DNA of 64,000 nt from the NCBI GenBank assembly GCA_010279815.1, contig QEOQ01000253.1, positions 521,977-585,976 of the forward strand, in the 5' to 3' direction. This stretch comes from Brachionus plicatilis. Its lineage: Eukaryota > Rotifera > Eurotatoria > Ploima > Brachionidae. Shown in pieces: positions 35,969-50,900 of this stretch; position 1 is the first letter of the stretch; the number at the start of each line of letters is the position of its first letter. Position numbers and translations under genes: made by a program. Below the pieces are notes generated by a model. It did no database searches. It saw nothing but the letters and a program-made list of their open reading frames with translations, and had not been told where the DNA came from.

Positions 35969-38900
35969 ATGAACAGAAGCACAACCACTACTGGCGCTAA
36001 ACGCCACTCATCGTTAACTAATTTGGCACGGGCAAACAGCGCCCAAGCCAATTTGCAAAGCCATCCATGCTTTCAATCAAGTCTGTTCAGTGACAAAGAA
36101 CGTGCTGCAGGCTCTTTGAAGGCATGGAAAGAGCGAAATCAAAATGTTGAGAAAAATAAAGATATAGAAAGCCTTGATGGAATCAAATCAAATATCAAAA
36201 GAGATTATGAACTTGAAAATATTATCTGGACTCAATCTGTATAATTTTGTCAATTAATAATACTTTTTTCTTCAAATTACCTAATTTAAGGTAAAACAAT
36301 CGCGACGAATGACGCTGGGTAATACTCAAAATATATCCGATTGGGAAATAACGCTTTTGAAGCGTCAAAAAAGTTATGCCATATCTGCCCTTGGCGAATT
36401 GAAAGGAAAGGTAATTGAATTTAAGTCTAAATTTTAAGAAAATTTAAGACATGAGTTTAATTTTTATCTTGTGTCTTTAAAAGCTGGACCGGGTAAATTT
36501 TATAAAATAGTAAAACATAAAAAGCTCAAATGTAACAGCTTAAAAATATTCTATCTATTTTTTTTAAATTGTATCTTAATCTTTTTAAATTTTAATAAAT
36601 TTTTATTCATCCATAAGTCTGGTGTAAGTAATTGATGTAATTAAACAAGGTGCTTTATTTTGTAGTTATCAATCTAGCGACACAATAGCACAGTAGATGC
36701 TTTAATGTTACACGCTTAATTCAGCACATTATAGAACTAAATCGACAAGATCTATTAAATTGTTTATTTTTTTTCAGCTTGAAGAAAAATTGAATCTCAA
36801 CGCTTTGCATGATTTGAACTTGGCATTTTTGGAAGCTGATGCTGACGGGTCAGGAACATTGGAATTGGATGAGTTTAAAGAAGTGGTCAAAAATGCTCTA
36901 AAGATTCACGGAAGAGTAAAATTTAAAAATTTCAATGTCAAAAATGTATTCTTTTTGGTGATTTTAAAAGAATGATGAAGAAATAGCTGCCTTGTTTATG
37001 AAAATAAACTTTTCTTCCGATGGTCGAATAACATGGGACGAGTTTTGCACATTTATGCAATTGAATTTCTCTGAAAAAGAAGACACTACCAAACGAAAAA
37101 AAGAAGTTGTTTTCAATCTACCCGCTAAATCTGAGAGTAATCCTCATCGAACAGCGGTCCAAAGAATTTCTTGTACATCGGATCAAAATTTTATGGTCAT
37201 GTCTGCGGATGGCATTACTTCTTTTTGGGGCCCGGCTGGAGATATCAAACGAATTAGAAGAGAAATTGTAAATTTTAAGATAATTTTGTTTAGATTTTAT
37301 TAAAATAAAATGCACCAAAGATCGAAAAACGCATTTTTACCAAAGACAAAGGAGATAAACAGGATACAAAGCGTCAGCGTCCAAGATGGATTACTGACTT
37401 CATAATTTTGAACGAATTGAATAAAATCCTTATCGGTACTGGGTAAATAAACATTTTTTGTTAATTTAATTAAAAAAAAAAAAATTCTTTAAAAAAAATA
37501 AATTTATTCTTGCTCTATTTGCTTTAAGTGATCGAGAGCTACAATTTTGGGAATTGTCAAGTTTTGAGCCTTATTGTCAAATTTGTTCATTGCCCACTGT
37601 GCCCATAAAACTTGCATATTGGTAAGCCAAAATATTCAGTAGACAATGGTAAAACTAATCTTTTAAAGCTTTGATAGAGACAAGGGTTACGTGACCATTA
37701 CTTATGGTGACACTGACGGCTGCGTCAATATTCTGATATTTTATTCAATTGGTGAAACACTACGATTGTGGAAAACATCTCCAGTCATAGCTCAAATGCC
37801 AACAATTCATTTGGACAAGGCCTTAGAAGTAGAGGATACCAAAGAGATAAAGGAAAAAAATCAAAGTGTAAAGCCAAAAGTTATTTATGTCAGATGGAAG
37901 ACCCATAATGACTGGGTTGAGCAAATAAGAATCGATCCACGGCTAAATCAAATTATTTCCTGTTCAAACGATGAAGTTTATGCATTAATAATAGGTAGCT
38001 AAGTAAATAAAAATTTATGTATTTAAAATTATTGATTGAAATTTAAAGGATGCATTTTACCAAGTACGGATGTTAATTCTCATATGCAGAATTCCAATAT
38101 TACGTCACACAATTCCGATCAGCACGGCAATCAAAATCAATCGTCTCTGCAAAGCCATAATCCCGGTCTAGTATCACATACTTCTTTTGAAAACATTAAT
38201 CCTAAGCGACAGAGTATAGCTAATCGGACTGCAACTCCAAATCTCCAAGCCAAATACAATAACACAATTAGTAAAAGTAGTAGAGAAGTTAAACGAAGAC
38301 CTGAAGGAAATGAGACGATTTTTAGGGTCAACAAAGGTGTCAAGACATTCGACTTTTCTTTTGAAAAGAATCTTCTTATTACTGGAGGTAAGTAGATTTT
38401 TTTAAATTTTGATGCAATTTTTTCAAATTTCAAATATTTTTGTAAGTTAAATAGGCAAAGGAAATTAAAAAAAAATTAAATTTTCTCAGTTTTTAATTTT
38501 TGTTTTTTTAATTTCAACTTTAGAGTGATTATCAAACATCTGTTTGTGATTTATAATTCATTTTTTAATATTGATTCAACTTTCATTTAATTTTTTCATC
38601 TTAGTTTTTGCAATTCAGATGACTTGACTTGACATGATAAAAATTTCCACATAACCTAAATTATGCAATTTTTTTCCTTCATAGTTTTACAAAATGATAT
38701 TGTAAATAAATGAAATGAAAATCATTATAAAAGTGAATTTTCAAAATAATTTTAATATAAAAAAACAAAACTCTTACAATAAATAAATTAAAAATACTAT
38801 GCATACTATTTAAAATAATTTTTAATGAAATATTTGAATTTTTTTTAAACTTAAAATTTTCCTGAGGCATTATTAGCCTTTGAGTTTCTTTAGACATTGA

Positions 38901-41900
38901 TTAAATCATGCAGACGTGGATTTTTTTATGTATCAGTAATTTTAAATTTTTTGATCTTCATCTCATTAGTGTCTAGAAGGTTTCGATAAATTTTGAATTT
39001 TCTTTATACATTAAAAAATCTCTGAAAAATTAAGTTTCTAAAGTAAATTAATTTAAATTTTAAAAAATGAAAATTTTCTTATTGCTGAAAATCGTAATTT
39101 TAAGTGAAAGATGATTTTTTTTTGACAAAATAAACCACAAAAGAATAACAATATATTTTATAACAGAAAAGATATTTTTCTCTTGAATTCTTAAATTTGA
39201 AATATATTTTTATAGTTGGTTTTATATACCTAATTAATAGCTTTAATATTTTTAATTGGTTCATAGATAGGCCTAATGACTTCAAGGGACATGGTTTTAC
39301 TTGAATTTGATTTTATGACTGCTGAACAAAGCTGATTTAAAATTTTAATTTTTTAAAGCAAAAAAATCATATATTTAAAAACTCAAGAAATGAATTTAAG
39401 ATAATTGATTAGTTATTTAAGCTTTTTATCGGAATTCTCATGTTACACATTTAGGTCAGACTTTTGATAGTAAACCATTTTTGAGACGCTGTGAAATTTG
39501 GTACAAATTAGACAAAAATATTTTCTTTTTTGGTAAATATAAAATAAAAAAAATTGCAACATAGTGCAACATCCTATGTTGACCTTTTTTAACTTAAAAT
39601 AAATGTTTTAATGGACAAGAAAGACATAAAATAAAACATCAATAGATATTTAATTTGATTATTGATTTTATTGATTTGAAAAAGAAATGAGCAATTTTAT
39701 TTTAAAAGATGCGACATATGGGCATCTTGATTTAAAAATGGTAGGTTTAAAAAATAAAATAATTTGAAAAAAATTAATTTCTCAACATATTGATAAAATA
39801 GAATTTTAAAATTTAAATTTATAAACTGATTTTTTGTAGAGTTTTTTTTTAATTTTTTTTTTCAAAAATTTTTGTACCTAGCATTTAAAATTAGAATTTA
39901 AATTTAAAAATGAATTTCAAATATTAAATTCCAAATAAGTAATAAAATAAAAAGATCGATCTTTCCTACAAATATTTTTGAAATCAAAAAAATTTTTTTT
40001 TTCTAAATCTACATACCATGTAAAAAATGTTTTATTAAAATTATATAAATAAATTTAAAAATTTAATTTAATATTTAAAGATAAACTCTTTGAATTGAAA
40101 TGATATTTTGAATTAATCATCAACTTCAAGTTGTCTTCAAGTTCATGTTGCACTATATTTCAATTTTTTTTTGATAGATGTTTTTTAAATTAATTTTCCA
40201 AAAAAGAATTAGTCTCAGTCTCTTTTTCTAAGTGAACATGCTATAAACACCAGTGTTGATACTCCTAAAATTATCGATGGTATTATTTCTAAAATTTATT
40301 TCTTCAAGCTTTTTTGATCATTCTAAAATTAATTTCTATTAATATGAAAATTAATGTTATTATTTATATTAATTAATTTTTTGATGATCAAAAAAGCTTA
40401 AATATTTATCACAATTTTTTTTAATATCATGAGATCATTTTTAGGCTTTACAAGTTGTAAATAAAATGAATAGATAATAAAAAATATAAATTATAAAATG
40501 ATTCATTAGTTTGTCTATTTTTGTTTAAATCGCTTGATTCAAGCTAATTGATTGCTAAAAATATTATCAAATAAAAAATAAATCTTTCGGTGAATTTTTA
40601 CTAAATTTTTCTTATAAATTTAGAAAAATAAATATTAAGAAAATCTTTAATTTATTTTATCTAAAAAAAAATATAATGTTTAGAAGACTTTCTTTCTCTA
40701 AGTCATTCAAATTAGCAAAATTCTATTTTATTTGTTTACAAGAATCATGTTTTATTGCATTAGCTTTCATCATTTTATTAAAGCTCGATCCTCAAACAGT
40801 CCATTAAGTTTTCAGTAATTCATTCAATTCTTTCAATAACACTTATGTACTCTTTACTATACACTCTCTTCTTACGATATACTCTTTTGATTCCATTTTA
40901 ATTTGCTCACAAGTTTCACCAGGTGCTAATTTTAATTAAAAAAGTAAAATAAATATATCAAGTTTGTTAGTTTAGCAGCTTGAAGCCATATATGCCAAAA
41001 GGATGCTGATCAAGATAAAAGACACTGTATTTTGTTGCCATAGAAGCGTTTAACTAGAGTCGGACTGAGAAGGAAAGAAATTTTTAAGCACATTTTTTTA
41101 TTTTACTCAAGGATAACTCCTGATCAAGGAACATTTTAAATAAAAAACAAATTTACAGAAATATTATTTTTTTATAAAAAAAAACAATCCATATTTAAAA
41201 ATGACTTTAAAAAAAAAAAAAACTTACAAAACATTTCTTTAAAGAACCATATAACAATGTGAAAAAGTATTTTTTGTTTAATATATTAATACTTGACCAT
41301 GAGTATCATTCATAATTGGGATCCGAATCACCAACTAAACATTTTGATATTGGTGGTCATATTTGGCGCCTTTTTTGTACACATTCTTGGACATTGCCGA
41401 ATTGAACGATGGTGGATTACTTAGGCTGACATTTTTTCTAAACTGTTCCCCTTGTTCGGTCTCAATCAACGTGTCCGAATTCTGTTTGTCCAGCGACGAA
41501 TCATTCAAATTTTCCATGTCTTCATCAGTATCGATCATTTTGATTGCATGCGAGTCACTCTTCGAAATTGAGTCTTCTTCTTCATACGGCAGAATAGCCT
41601 TACTAGCATCAATAGCTGCAGTTGCTTTGATGCCCTCGGCTATGTTTTGCATTTTTTTGCGGCTATTGGACGCCATCGAAGTCAATGTTGACGACTCATA
41701 GCCGTTCAACTTGCTCGACTTGGAAGGGTTAGTCACACTAGTGTCACTGTTGAATTTTTCGGACATGTCCGAGCCAATTTCAAAGTTTTTTCTGCTCACC
41801 TTGCAGCACAGTTTTTTGCTCACATAATTGACCAAAAAAGTCCTGTAGTCCTTGTCCACTAGCAGCCACACGAAAAGGTCCAGACTAAGGCCCACAAAGA

Positions 41901-44900
41901 TCAGCACTTGTTCAATCACGACCAGGCTCACTTTGTTCGAAAATTTCATCTGAATAAATAAGGGAAAGACAAATGGAAACTTGACTGCACTATTGGAAAG
42001 ATCAACTACTTGATGGATGGCAAAGGGCAGCTGAGTTATGGCAAATATGACAAAGTAGGCGTAGACAGGCCGTTCAATTAACTTTTTGAGTTTTAGGTAG
42101 CGTTTTTCTTGTTCACGTTTGATTCTAAACAAAAATGACATGTCTAGCAAAATTTGTCCAATGCCGAAAAAGAATGGCACAGCCCAGAAAAAGATCAAAT
42201 TTAGCAGTGGCATTAGGAAAGGCGTCAATTTGGTGTAGTAGTCTGAATAGGTCTCGTCAAAGGCACAAAAGTAAATTGTGTTATTCTTGGAGTCGACTAG
42301 TTTGTTGAGTGAATAGAATACTAGATTTAGAGAGTTGTAGACAAAGAGTAGGCTGAGGATGAGGCCGAGGGCCAAGCAGTTTCTGTTCTTGGCACAGTTG
42401 AATTTTTTTGGCTTGGATCGGATCATTTGTTGAACAGGAAAACGAGGTATTGTGAACGGCACCTGAGATCTGTCCTGGTATCTGTCGTAGCTTTCGTCAT
42501 CGCTCAAGTTGTCCTCGATGTCCACAGTCCTGGTCTTGCGGATCTTGACCGCATGGGTTCGCAGTGCATGCACCAGCAGCCAGACATACAGTTGGTGGCA
42601 AATGTTGTAGGCAGTGGTTGGCGGGAACATAAAAAAGGCCATTTTGCACGCAAATGTCAGCTTGGTGAGACCTTTGAGTGCCACGCTGGCCAAACCGGCC
42701 TGAGACATTACAATATAATTGAGCAGTATGTAGACTGCATGGCACACGGAAATTATTGCGAGACAAAGACGAGTTTTGTACCGATTGCGAACCCTGTTGC
42801 AACAGTCCAAAAGAGTGGTTATGATGTTGTTGCGTTGGTAAGAGTAGACCACTTTGGTGTTCATGGAATCAATTTTTCTGAGAGAGAACACGAGCAGTAT
42901 GTTACAGGAGATGGCCAACAGGCCGAAAACTATAAAGAACACATTGAGAGATTTAAAGGTTGTGATGGTGGACAAGTCATCGTTTTTTTCGTACCGGTCC
43001 ACGTAGTCTATTATTTTCATCATGGCATTTTGTTTTATCTGGCCCATCATTGGTTTCATGTAGTTGCCGAACAGGCCCACTAGATGAAGATTTTTTTCTG
43101 GATGGTCGATTATGTTGATGGAAAATTTGTGCAATTGAGTTTGTAGACTTAGCATGTTGTACAGACATTCCATTGTCAGAGATCCATTGTTGACCAAAAA
43201 TGTGCTCGCCAATTGCATGCTGTAGTAGGCCATCAGGTCTGGTTTTGAGGAGTATTTTTTGCCAAATACGTCAAAATAAGGAGGAAGTTTGCTGAAGATT
43301 TCTAAGAGTTTGTCGAAGGTGCATGGCTCATGAAATTTGGCCTTGTAGTCCGGGTCGGTTATGTTCGAGAACAAGCCGAACATTGACGGCAGCATTATTT
43401 TCATGAGAACCGACAGGGCGTTCTCGTCAAGCGAGGCTTTTGCTTGACCTGTTAGCAGTATTAACAATTTTAAGTAAATTAAAAGTTTTAGCCTCATTTT
43501 AAAATCTAAATTTAAATAAGAATGAATTTTTTTTCGAATTTTTTTTCTCTGTAACTAAGTTTTTAGGTAAAGAAACCTGGCTTCTGTAAAAATGCTATCA
43601 CAATATTCAAATTTTTCTAATAGAACCTCAAAGCCATATGAGATCATGGTTGGGACCTTGCGGCAAGCTTTATTTGCTCTTACACCTTTTGATACAGTTC
43701 AAAAATTTTATTCTTTAAATTAAATAATTTTTTAATTAATTAATTTTGCATTGTATCAGATCGAAATAATTTTGCTGATTTAAAATAATGCTCTCTTAAA
43801 ATTTAAAATTTTCTTTTATTTATTGTACGAAAAAAATCAATTGTATTTTTCTTAAGAAAAAATTTGTTTTTTTTTAAATTTCTAGGTCTATTTTTTAACC
43901 ATTGTTGACAAAAATTACAACTTTTTGATGAAAAATATCAAGTGCCAATAAAGCTAGTGAGTATTCTAAACAATAAAAAATAAAGCACCTTGGAAATTAA
44001 ATAAAAATTTACTTATGCAAATTGATCAAGTCAAGCCGCTTTTGTTTTTACATTGAGGAAAATTTTTGATAGAGACGCTTGGATTTAGGTGAAATAAGTG
44101 CGTACCAAATATTTTGCCGTGTAAAATGGCGAGATGAACTTGAAAGTGAAGAGCTAAATTTTCACTTAAACGATTAAATTACCTTCAATGATTTATCTAT
44201 TGTTAAGTATCGAATAAAAATAGTGAATAATCATGTTCGCATGAACCATTCATTTTAGTGTACATACTTGAATAAAACAAATTGTAAAAATTGTAAATTT
44301 TATTTGTTAAACATAAATTAGTTTTAGTATATAAAAATAGCTATACACTTTTAACATTATGTGTCTGATTGTATTTTAAATAAAGCTTCGGACCTATTTG
44401 TAGAGGAAATATAAACGAAAATATTTATATTATTTTATAAATGTATGAAAAAAATGGATAAAATCAATATTTTATGCGAGTCAAACAAAATTAAGACAAA
44501 CAGGAAAAACGAAAAACAGAGGTCATCTTTTCAATAAAGGAAGAAAATTTTAAGTATAAATATAAAGGAAAAATAATTCTTATTTATCTCATTAATATAT
44601 TATTATTTAAAAAAAAATTGTTTTTGCTAAAAAGTGTTTTAACACCATTACCAAATGACAACTTTATATTGAAGAACTTTTGATTGAATTAACAACTTTA
44701 AGCTCCCTGTTTACATTTTTCACCTTTTAAAAAATACTTTACTTTACTGTAGTGTCAATACTTTTGTCTCAATGTTCACATCATTTATTTTCAAATTTAA
44801 GTGTCCTGCTAATTTGAACTTTAAAAAGCCCTTTAGAAAATATTTTCTTCAAGAAAATTTTAAATTAATTTTTTTTTAATGTAAAATTGAATGAATAAAT

Positions 44901-47900
44901 CGCAAATTATTTTAATCTATTAGAATATTTCTGCCACTCAACTGAACCAAATCAGTCTGGTTTTTCATTTGCTTGACTAAAATACTCGGTCACAAATATT
45001 TAGTTATTTAATACAACAAAATATTTAGATCAAAGAGGGTCCATAATTTTAACAGACATAAATTAGATTTTAAGAAAAATAATCTATGTTTATGGTATTA
45101 AAATTTGATCAATATTTTTGAAGAAAAAGCTTAAGCTTAAATAATCTACTAAGTTGCATCAATGTTTAAAATTAAAACAAAGTCTAAATTTAAATTAGCA
45201 AAAAAAAACTGCATAGATATTGAATTAGAATCTTTTTATGTGAAATTTTTACTTTTTCATAGCTATTGTTTTAAAATATTGACAAAAGAACGGGAAAAAT
45301 GATACTTTTGAATAAATTAAATTGAAAATTAAGAGTTTTAAAAATGAAATTTATTCCCTTAAACGAAAAATAAATAAAAGTGTTGAATATCTCTAGTCAA
45401 TGATCCTATCTTTTATTCACGTTTTATTCTAATCAAAGTACTTAACAGTTAAATAAACATTTTAAGAAAGTTAATACGAAAATAACATGCATTGGTATTT
45501 TGGTTTAAGCCTTAGTCAAATAAGAATTAATAAATTAAAACAGTTGAAAGGATACTTTGGTATCCAAATAAAATAGAACGTGACCACTAACTGACACAAC
45601 ATGCTCGGTCATTGGCGATTTAAAAAGGTAAAAAGAGCATTTAACTTGAAAAAAAGTTATTTATTTTTAAAATAAACATACCAAAAAATAGTTTAAAATA
45701 AAAATTTAACAAAGACTACGGATTAAAGTAACCTAAATTTTAGAAAATTTAATTATCTTGCAAGCGGTTTGCAAAAACCTAGATTCACGTTCATCATGGT
45801 TTTTAAATAAAAAAAGAAACTTGACCTAACTTTAAGTTTTTCACAGTGTTTTGTAAGGCTTTACTAATTTATATTTAAACTTTACTTATCTTTTTAATTT
45901 TAATAATTAAATGATTGATCATGGTCCACTTTATTTTTGACCTTGATGAGCTCTAAAATAAGCAGCTATTAAAATATTCTTAGTCTTCTACCGATGACTT
46001 AAATTTAGCTTTTATAATTTTTTTAAATTTCTTGAATTGCCGATTTAAAACGATTTTTTATTACCATTTAATATCGGTTAAGATTCTTTGGTTAATTTAG
46101 AAAAAGGAATGATGATTTTGAGAGATAGAAACACCAAAAATTTATGTAGTTAAAGATAGTTAGATTCTATTCAGGTGTCAAACAAATTAAGTAAAAGAAA
46201 AGCTATTTCTTTTATTAAGTCTAATGCCAATAGCTACGGGGGCTTATATAATTAAAGAAAATATTTTAATTTAAATCAGATTGAGATCGTATAATATATT
46301 TTGATTGAAAAATAAAAACGATGACTTATGAAAGATAACAGAAAAAATAAAAGCTCTTTTTGAAATACATATAACTTTGATAATTTGAAATTAATGGTTT
46401 TGATTATAAAAATTTTGAGCTTGAAAATTATTTTGTTGCAATTTTTTTTAAAGAAAAAATTGAACACTTATGTAAAGTTAATGTGCATAGATGCTTGTTG
46501 AGAAATGATCAAAAAATTCAATATTCTAACACGATTTTAAATCTTGACTAAAAATAAATTCTAAATTTAAAATTTTTCTAATCCTTTAATCAAAAATGAC
46601 ATTCTTTTTGTTAAATTTGTATCTTGAAATTTCTAGGCTAAGAAAGAAAATAAGGAAAATAATTTCTTTTTGAATTAACCTTTGTGTCTTCTTTTAGATG
46701 CTATTTCTCTTAAATATATTAGCTTAAAAATTTTTTCATAATAAAAGATATTTAAACTTTGAGACAAATTTTCAAAGCATAATTCTGGTCCCTAGTTTGT
46801 TTTTAAATATAAACCATTATTTTGTTAATATTCGTTTTTCATGTCATCTAAACTGAGTCCCAAGATCGTTCCAGACTATTTTTACTAGTCCCTCATTAGT
46901 ATCTTAATTTAAAAGAACCTGAGAAAAAATTTAATTAAACATATAAGGTTAATAATGCTTATGTTTTCTTTCGCAAAAAGGGATGATGATTTTTTTTATT
47001 TCTTAAGCTGTTTACAATTAAATTATGATTCACACTTGTTTATAATTTTTTTCAATGCATAGCTCACTTTTTTCATTTAAAATCTCTACAATTTTTCAAT
47101 TTAAACATGTGATTGATCATTTAGATTTTATATCTGCAAAATTATTTATGTTATGTCGATTTTGTTCATGTCAAAAAGATAGAGATAAATTTTAAATATA
47201 AATTTTTAAAAATTATGTGAACCTTGTTCTATTTTAGAGGTAAAATCTAAATATTTGAAAAAAGTTATCCAAATCTCACACACATTGAAAAACGATTAAA
47301 AAATTTATATTTTTTAAAACTTACTAATACAAAGATTTTACCGAATTGAATACAAGCATCAAAACTCGATTTTGTCTATCTAAGCTGAATTAAAAAATAC
47401 ACTTAAGAACAAATTTTAACATAATTCAATTTTAAAACGCCAATCTATCGGTTTAATTTTTATATCTTATCTTTTAAATGAAAATTTAAATAATTGTAGC
47501 ATATTTTTTAAATAAAATTTACTTTAAATAGAAAAGCAACTCTTTATACCACACAAAATGATCCCTAATTTTGCTTGCTAAAAATACGATATGATGGGAA
47601 TTCAAAACTAAAAACTTAAATCTAATTTTTAAATAATTAAAATACTTAAAGATGAAAAATGAGAATTAAAGAATATAATAAACAAAACTTTTAAAATGAT
47701 TAAGCATTTCGATTTAAAACTTAATTAAAATTAAATATAAAAATATTCACACGGCAGTTGAAACTTTTTAGTATAAATTGCTTCGATCATGGTAAAATTT
47801 ATCAATTTTCTTCTCAATACTTTTTTTGATTTTTTTCAAATATATTTGTTAATTAAAAAGCATTTTAAACATTGGTTTTTTTTAAACAGAATTTTCAATT

Positions 47901-50900
47901 AGGCAAATAAAGTTAAATAAAAAAACTCAATAAAATTTAAACAAGATTAAAACTTTATTTAATTTGTCTTGTGCATAATATCGAAAATTTTAATAGTAAA
48001 ATTAATTATGAGTGTCAAAGCTTAAAAAATTTAACAATTTGAAAACTTTAACTTTATTTTTTTTTCAACTTCTTTTTTTCTTTTGTCTAGATAGAAAAAT
48101 TCAGAATAAAAGCTTAAAATAAATAAAGCAAAAAATGACAAAATAAATTGTTAAAATTATTTGAAATTTTTATTTGAATGAAACTCATATATTTTTTATT
48201 CACTTCTGTGCAAAATTAAATTGATATCAATTAAGGAATGGATCGAATAGTGCGTTTGTATAACCCATATGTTCCATCAAGACCTATAGCCCATTTAAAA
48301 AGTCATACTACACCAATTTTTTACATACATCTATCAAACGAAGACAACCGAATATTTTCGATATCTAATGATAAATGTTTGAATGTATGGGACTTGATTG
48401 ATCACAGCTGCTTGGCATCAATCCGTCCAAAATCTCATAAAATTACGGGTGAACTTCAAGCTTGCTGTTATAACTCTAAGTCAAAATCAATTTTAATCAG
48501 CACAGATAAAATTTCATTTTTATCTTTAAAATTAAAGTTAATAAACCCAAAAAAAATTAAAAAATTTTCCAAATTAAATTTTTTCCATTCAGGGCAAATT
48601 TACACACTGAAATTGTACTGTCTCATAAGGAGCCAGTTGTTTGCTGTATGTTCAACAAGCAATTTAAGCAACTTGTCTCTTGCTCGGAAGGTGGAAACGT
48701 AAAACTCTGGGATGTTGAAACCGGTCGAGATTTATTCGAGTTCTCCAATGCTCACGGTGATCATCCAATTACATGCATGACATTTGACGACAGTGGAAGA
48801 CGCTTGATCACAGGCGGACGAGATGGGCAGTGCAAAGTGTGGAATTTTAACAATGGCCACTGTTTGAAAATATTGACCAAAGACAATGACTTGGAAGTAA
48901 CTGATGTAAAATACACCAAAATATACAACAATAAATTTATCATAAATGTTGGATGGGACAGACGCATCAACATTTATGATGATGATATAAACGATGTAAG
49001 ACTTTTGCTAAACCCGAATCCGAGGTGGAGTGATGAAATCGAAAATGGACATAGAGAAGACATTATGTGTCTAGCAAAATCAGAGTCGAATTTTTTGGCG
49101 ACTTCCAGCTACGACGGTGAAATTATAATTTGGAACATGGTATCTGGACATGTTTTTACCAAATTATATTCTCCTAAGCCTAAAGCATACGAGGATGACA
49201 ATTGTAAAATTTTTACCAAATTAATTAAATAATGTTTTATTTTTCTAGTGGACGGTGATCTTAATGTAAATAAAATGATATTTATGAACAAAGAAAGATA
49301 TAATGACAAAAATTCGACACATATGATTTCATCGGGACCTTGGGGAATGATTCATTTCTGGACTATATTTAATGGCGCTTCAATTTTGGCAAGATTTCCA
49401 GTTGTAAGTATAAAGTTATTTGTTTTGAATGAAACATTATTTAAATTGAGAGCTGCATTTTAAGATGCAATGGGGATGGCATAGATTTAAAGTAACCAAG
49501 TTTTCTTAAATTAAAAAAAATAGCTGATTGTCTGTTAGGGATGAAAAAACATTTAAAGAGAATATAAAAAAATCAAATTTGTGTATTTATTTTTTTACTC
49601 ACAAAATATACACAGTTAAAATATTTTTAAATTTTTATTTCTTATTATTATTTTTTTTTTTCGAATACACTTTGGTTTTCTGAAAGAAGATTTGTAAAAA
49701 ATAAATTAAATGCGTCTGTTAATAATTTTCAATTAGTTTAGTAGATTAGCCAAGCAGAAGCAACTCTATAAGCTTGCTATTTAAAAAGACAAGCTTTTGC
49801 GTCTGCAATTTCATTTTGAATATTAAAACTTCAAAACTTAAATCAATCTAATTTAAAAAAAAAACTTTTTAAAGATTAAATTATTTATTTTAGTCACCTT
49901 TTTGATCAAAAATTAATTGCTTAATGATTTTTTTTAAATCTTAATTAATTTTTGGAGGAAGTGATTTACTCAAATATTTTTAAAAATAGGTTTTATAAGC
50001 AGAGAAGTACCAGCGGAGTCATTTTTTGAGTCATGGTAAAATGAGTTTGGACCTTGATTGGTTTGATTGAAGTTTAAGTTACTATGTATGATGTAAAGAA
50101 CTACCATAGAAGCCTTCCTAGTCAGACCTGTTGGCAACTTAAATTAAAAGAATTTTTTAAATTTATATTTTTCAATTTTTTCTAAGATTTTTTAAATAAT
50201 AGTTCTAGATCATTTTGGCAATAGTTTGAAAATATTATCGTGTATAAAATTTTATTTTATCGTAAAGATATTAATTTTCAGCTTAAAAAATCAAATAAAA
50301 AAAAAGTCAATTGTGAAAGATCAAAAAAAATTTAAAAATTTTTCGAATTCTCTTCAAATGCTTTTTTTGCTTCCTTCATTTTTTAGATTTTGAACTATAG
50401 CTTTTCTTAGATTAAATATAAGACTGCATGCATTAGACGTATCTTCTAGGGTCTTTCATTAATTCATTAATTGTAATTTTTTTTTAGAGTGATAAACGCG
50501 GAACAAATATTACAAGAATGATTGTTGATTCAAGATTTGGCCATCTTTTTGCTTCTGATAATTTCGGATATATTTACCATTACAACATAGAAAAATACGC
50601 AACTAATGGTCCCGAATCATATTCTCCAACTCGTAATTTATTAATTTTAGGAAAAAAGATTTTATTAAATTGCTATTATTTAGTTGTTAAATGTTGGAGA
50701 GCTCATGTTCAGAGTGTTACTTCGCTAGAGTATATTGAAACATCGCGAATAGTGATATCTACTTCAAGTGATTGTACAATTCGGGTTTGGAAACCTGATG
50801 GAAAATATATAGGAACATTTGGTCAAGATGAAATTTGGAATCTATATGATTCAAAAACATTTAAGCATCCGCTTGTTCCTTATGATATCTTAGTTGATAA

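Larger units (their letters stand above)
38388..48235. other. 9.8-kb intron of the WD40 gene
   Basis: The GTAAGTAG donor at 38388 and the AATTAAG acceptor at 48235 join a half-blade LLITGG to MDRIVRLYNP in phase. Besides the nested receptor gene (41335-43497), it has a partial foldback arm (39993-40130) and a 16-bp hairpin (40306-40399). From 43498 to 48235 I see only A/T-rich sequence without features. All other introns of this gene but two are shorter than 120 bp. Confidence 0.85.

Noticed and set aside
42427..43083. A 218-residue open frame on the plus strand, and smaller ones nearby, inside the receptor gene
   Set aside because: The minus-strand frame is 720 codons with a signal peptide and seven membrane spans; the complementary frames are by-products of its GC-rich codons and show no domain.
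46276..46467. Minus-strand F/K/I-rich frame in the large intron, and similar ones at 38679 and 39100
   Set aside because: The composition is what random A/T-rich DNA gives; no domain, no start context and no splice partners.
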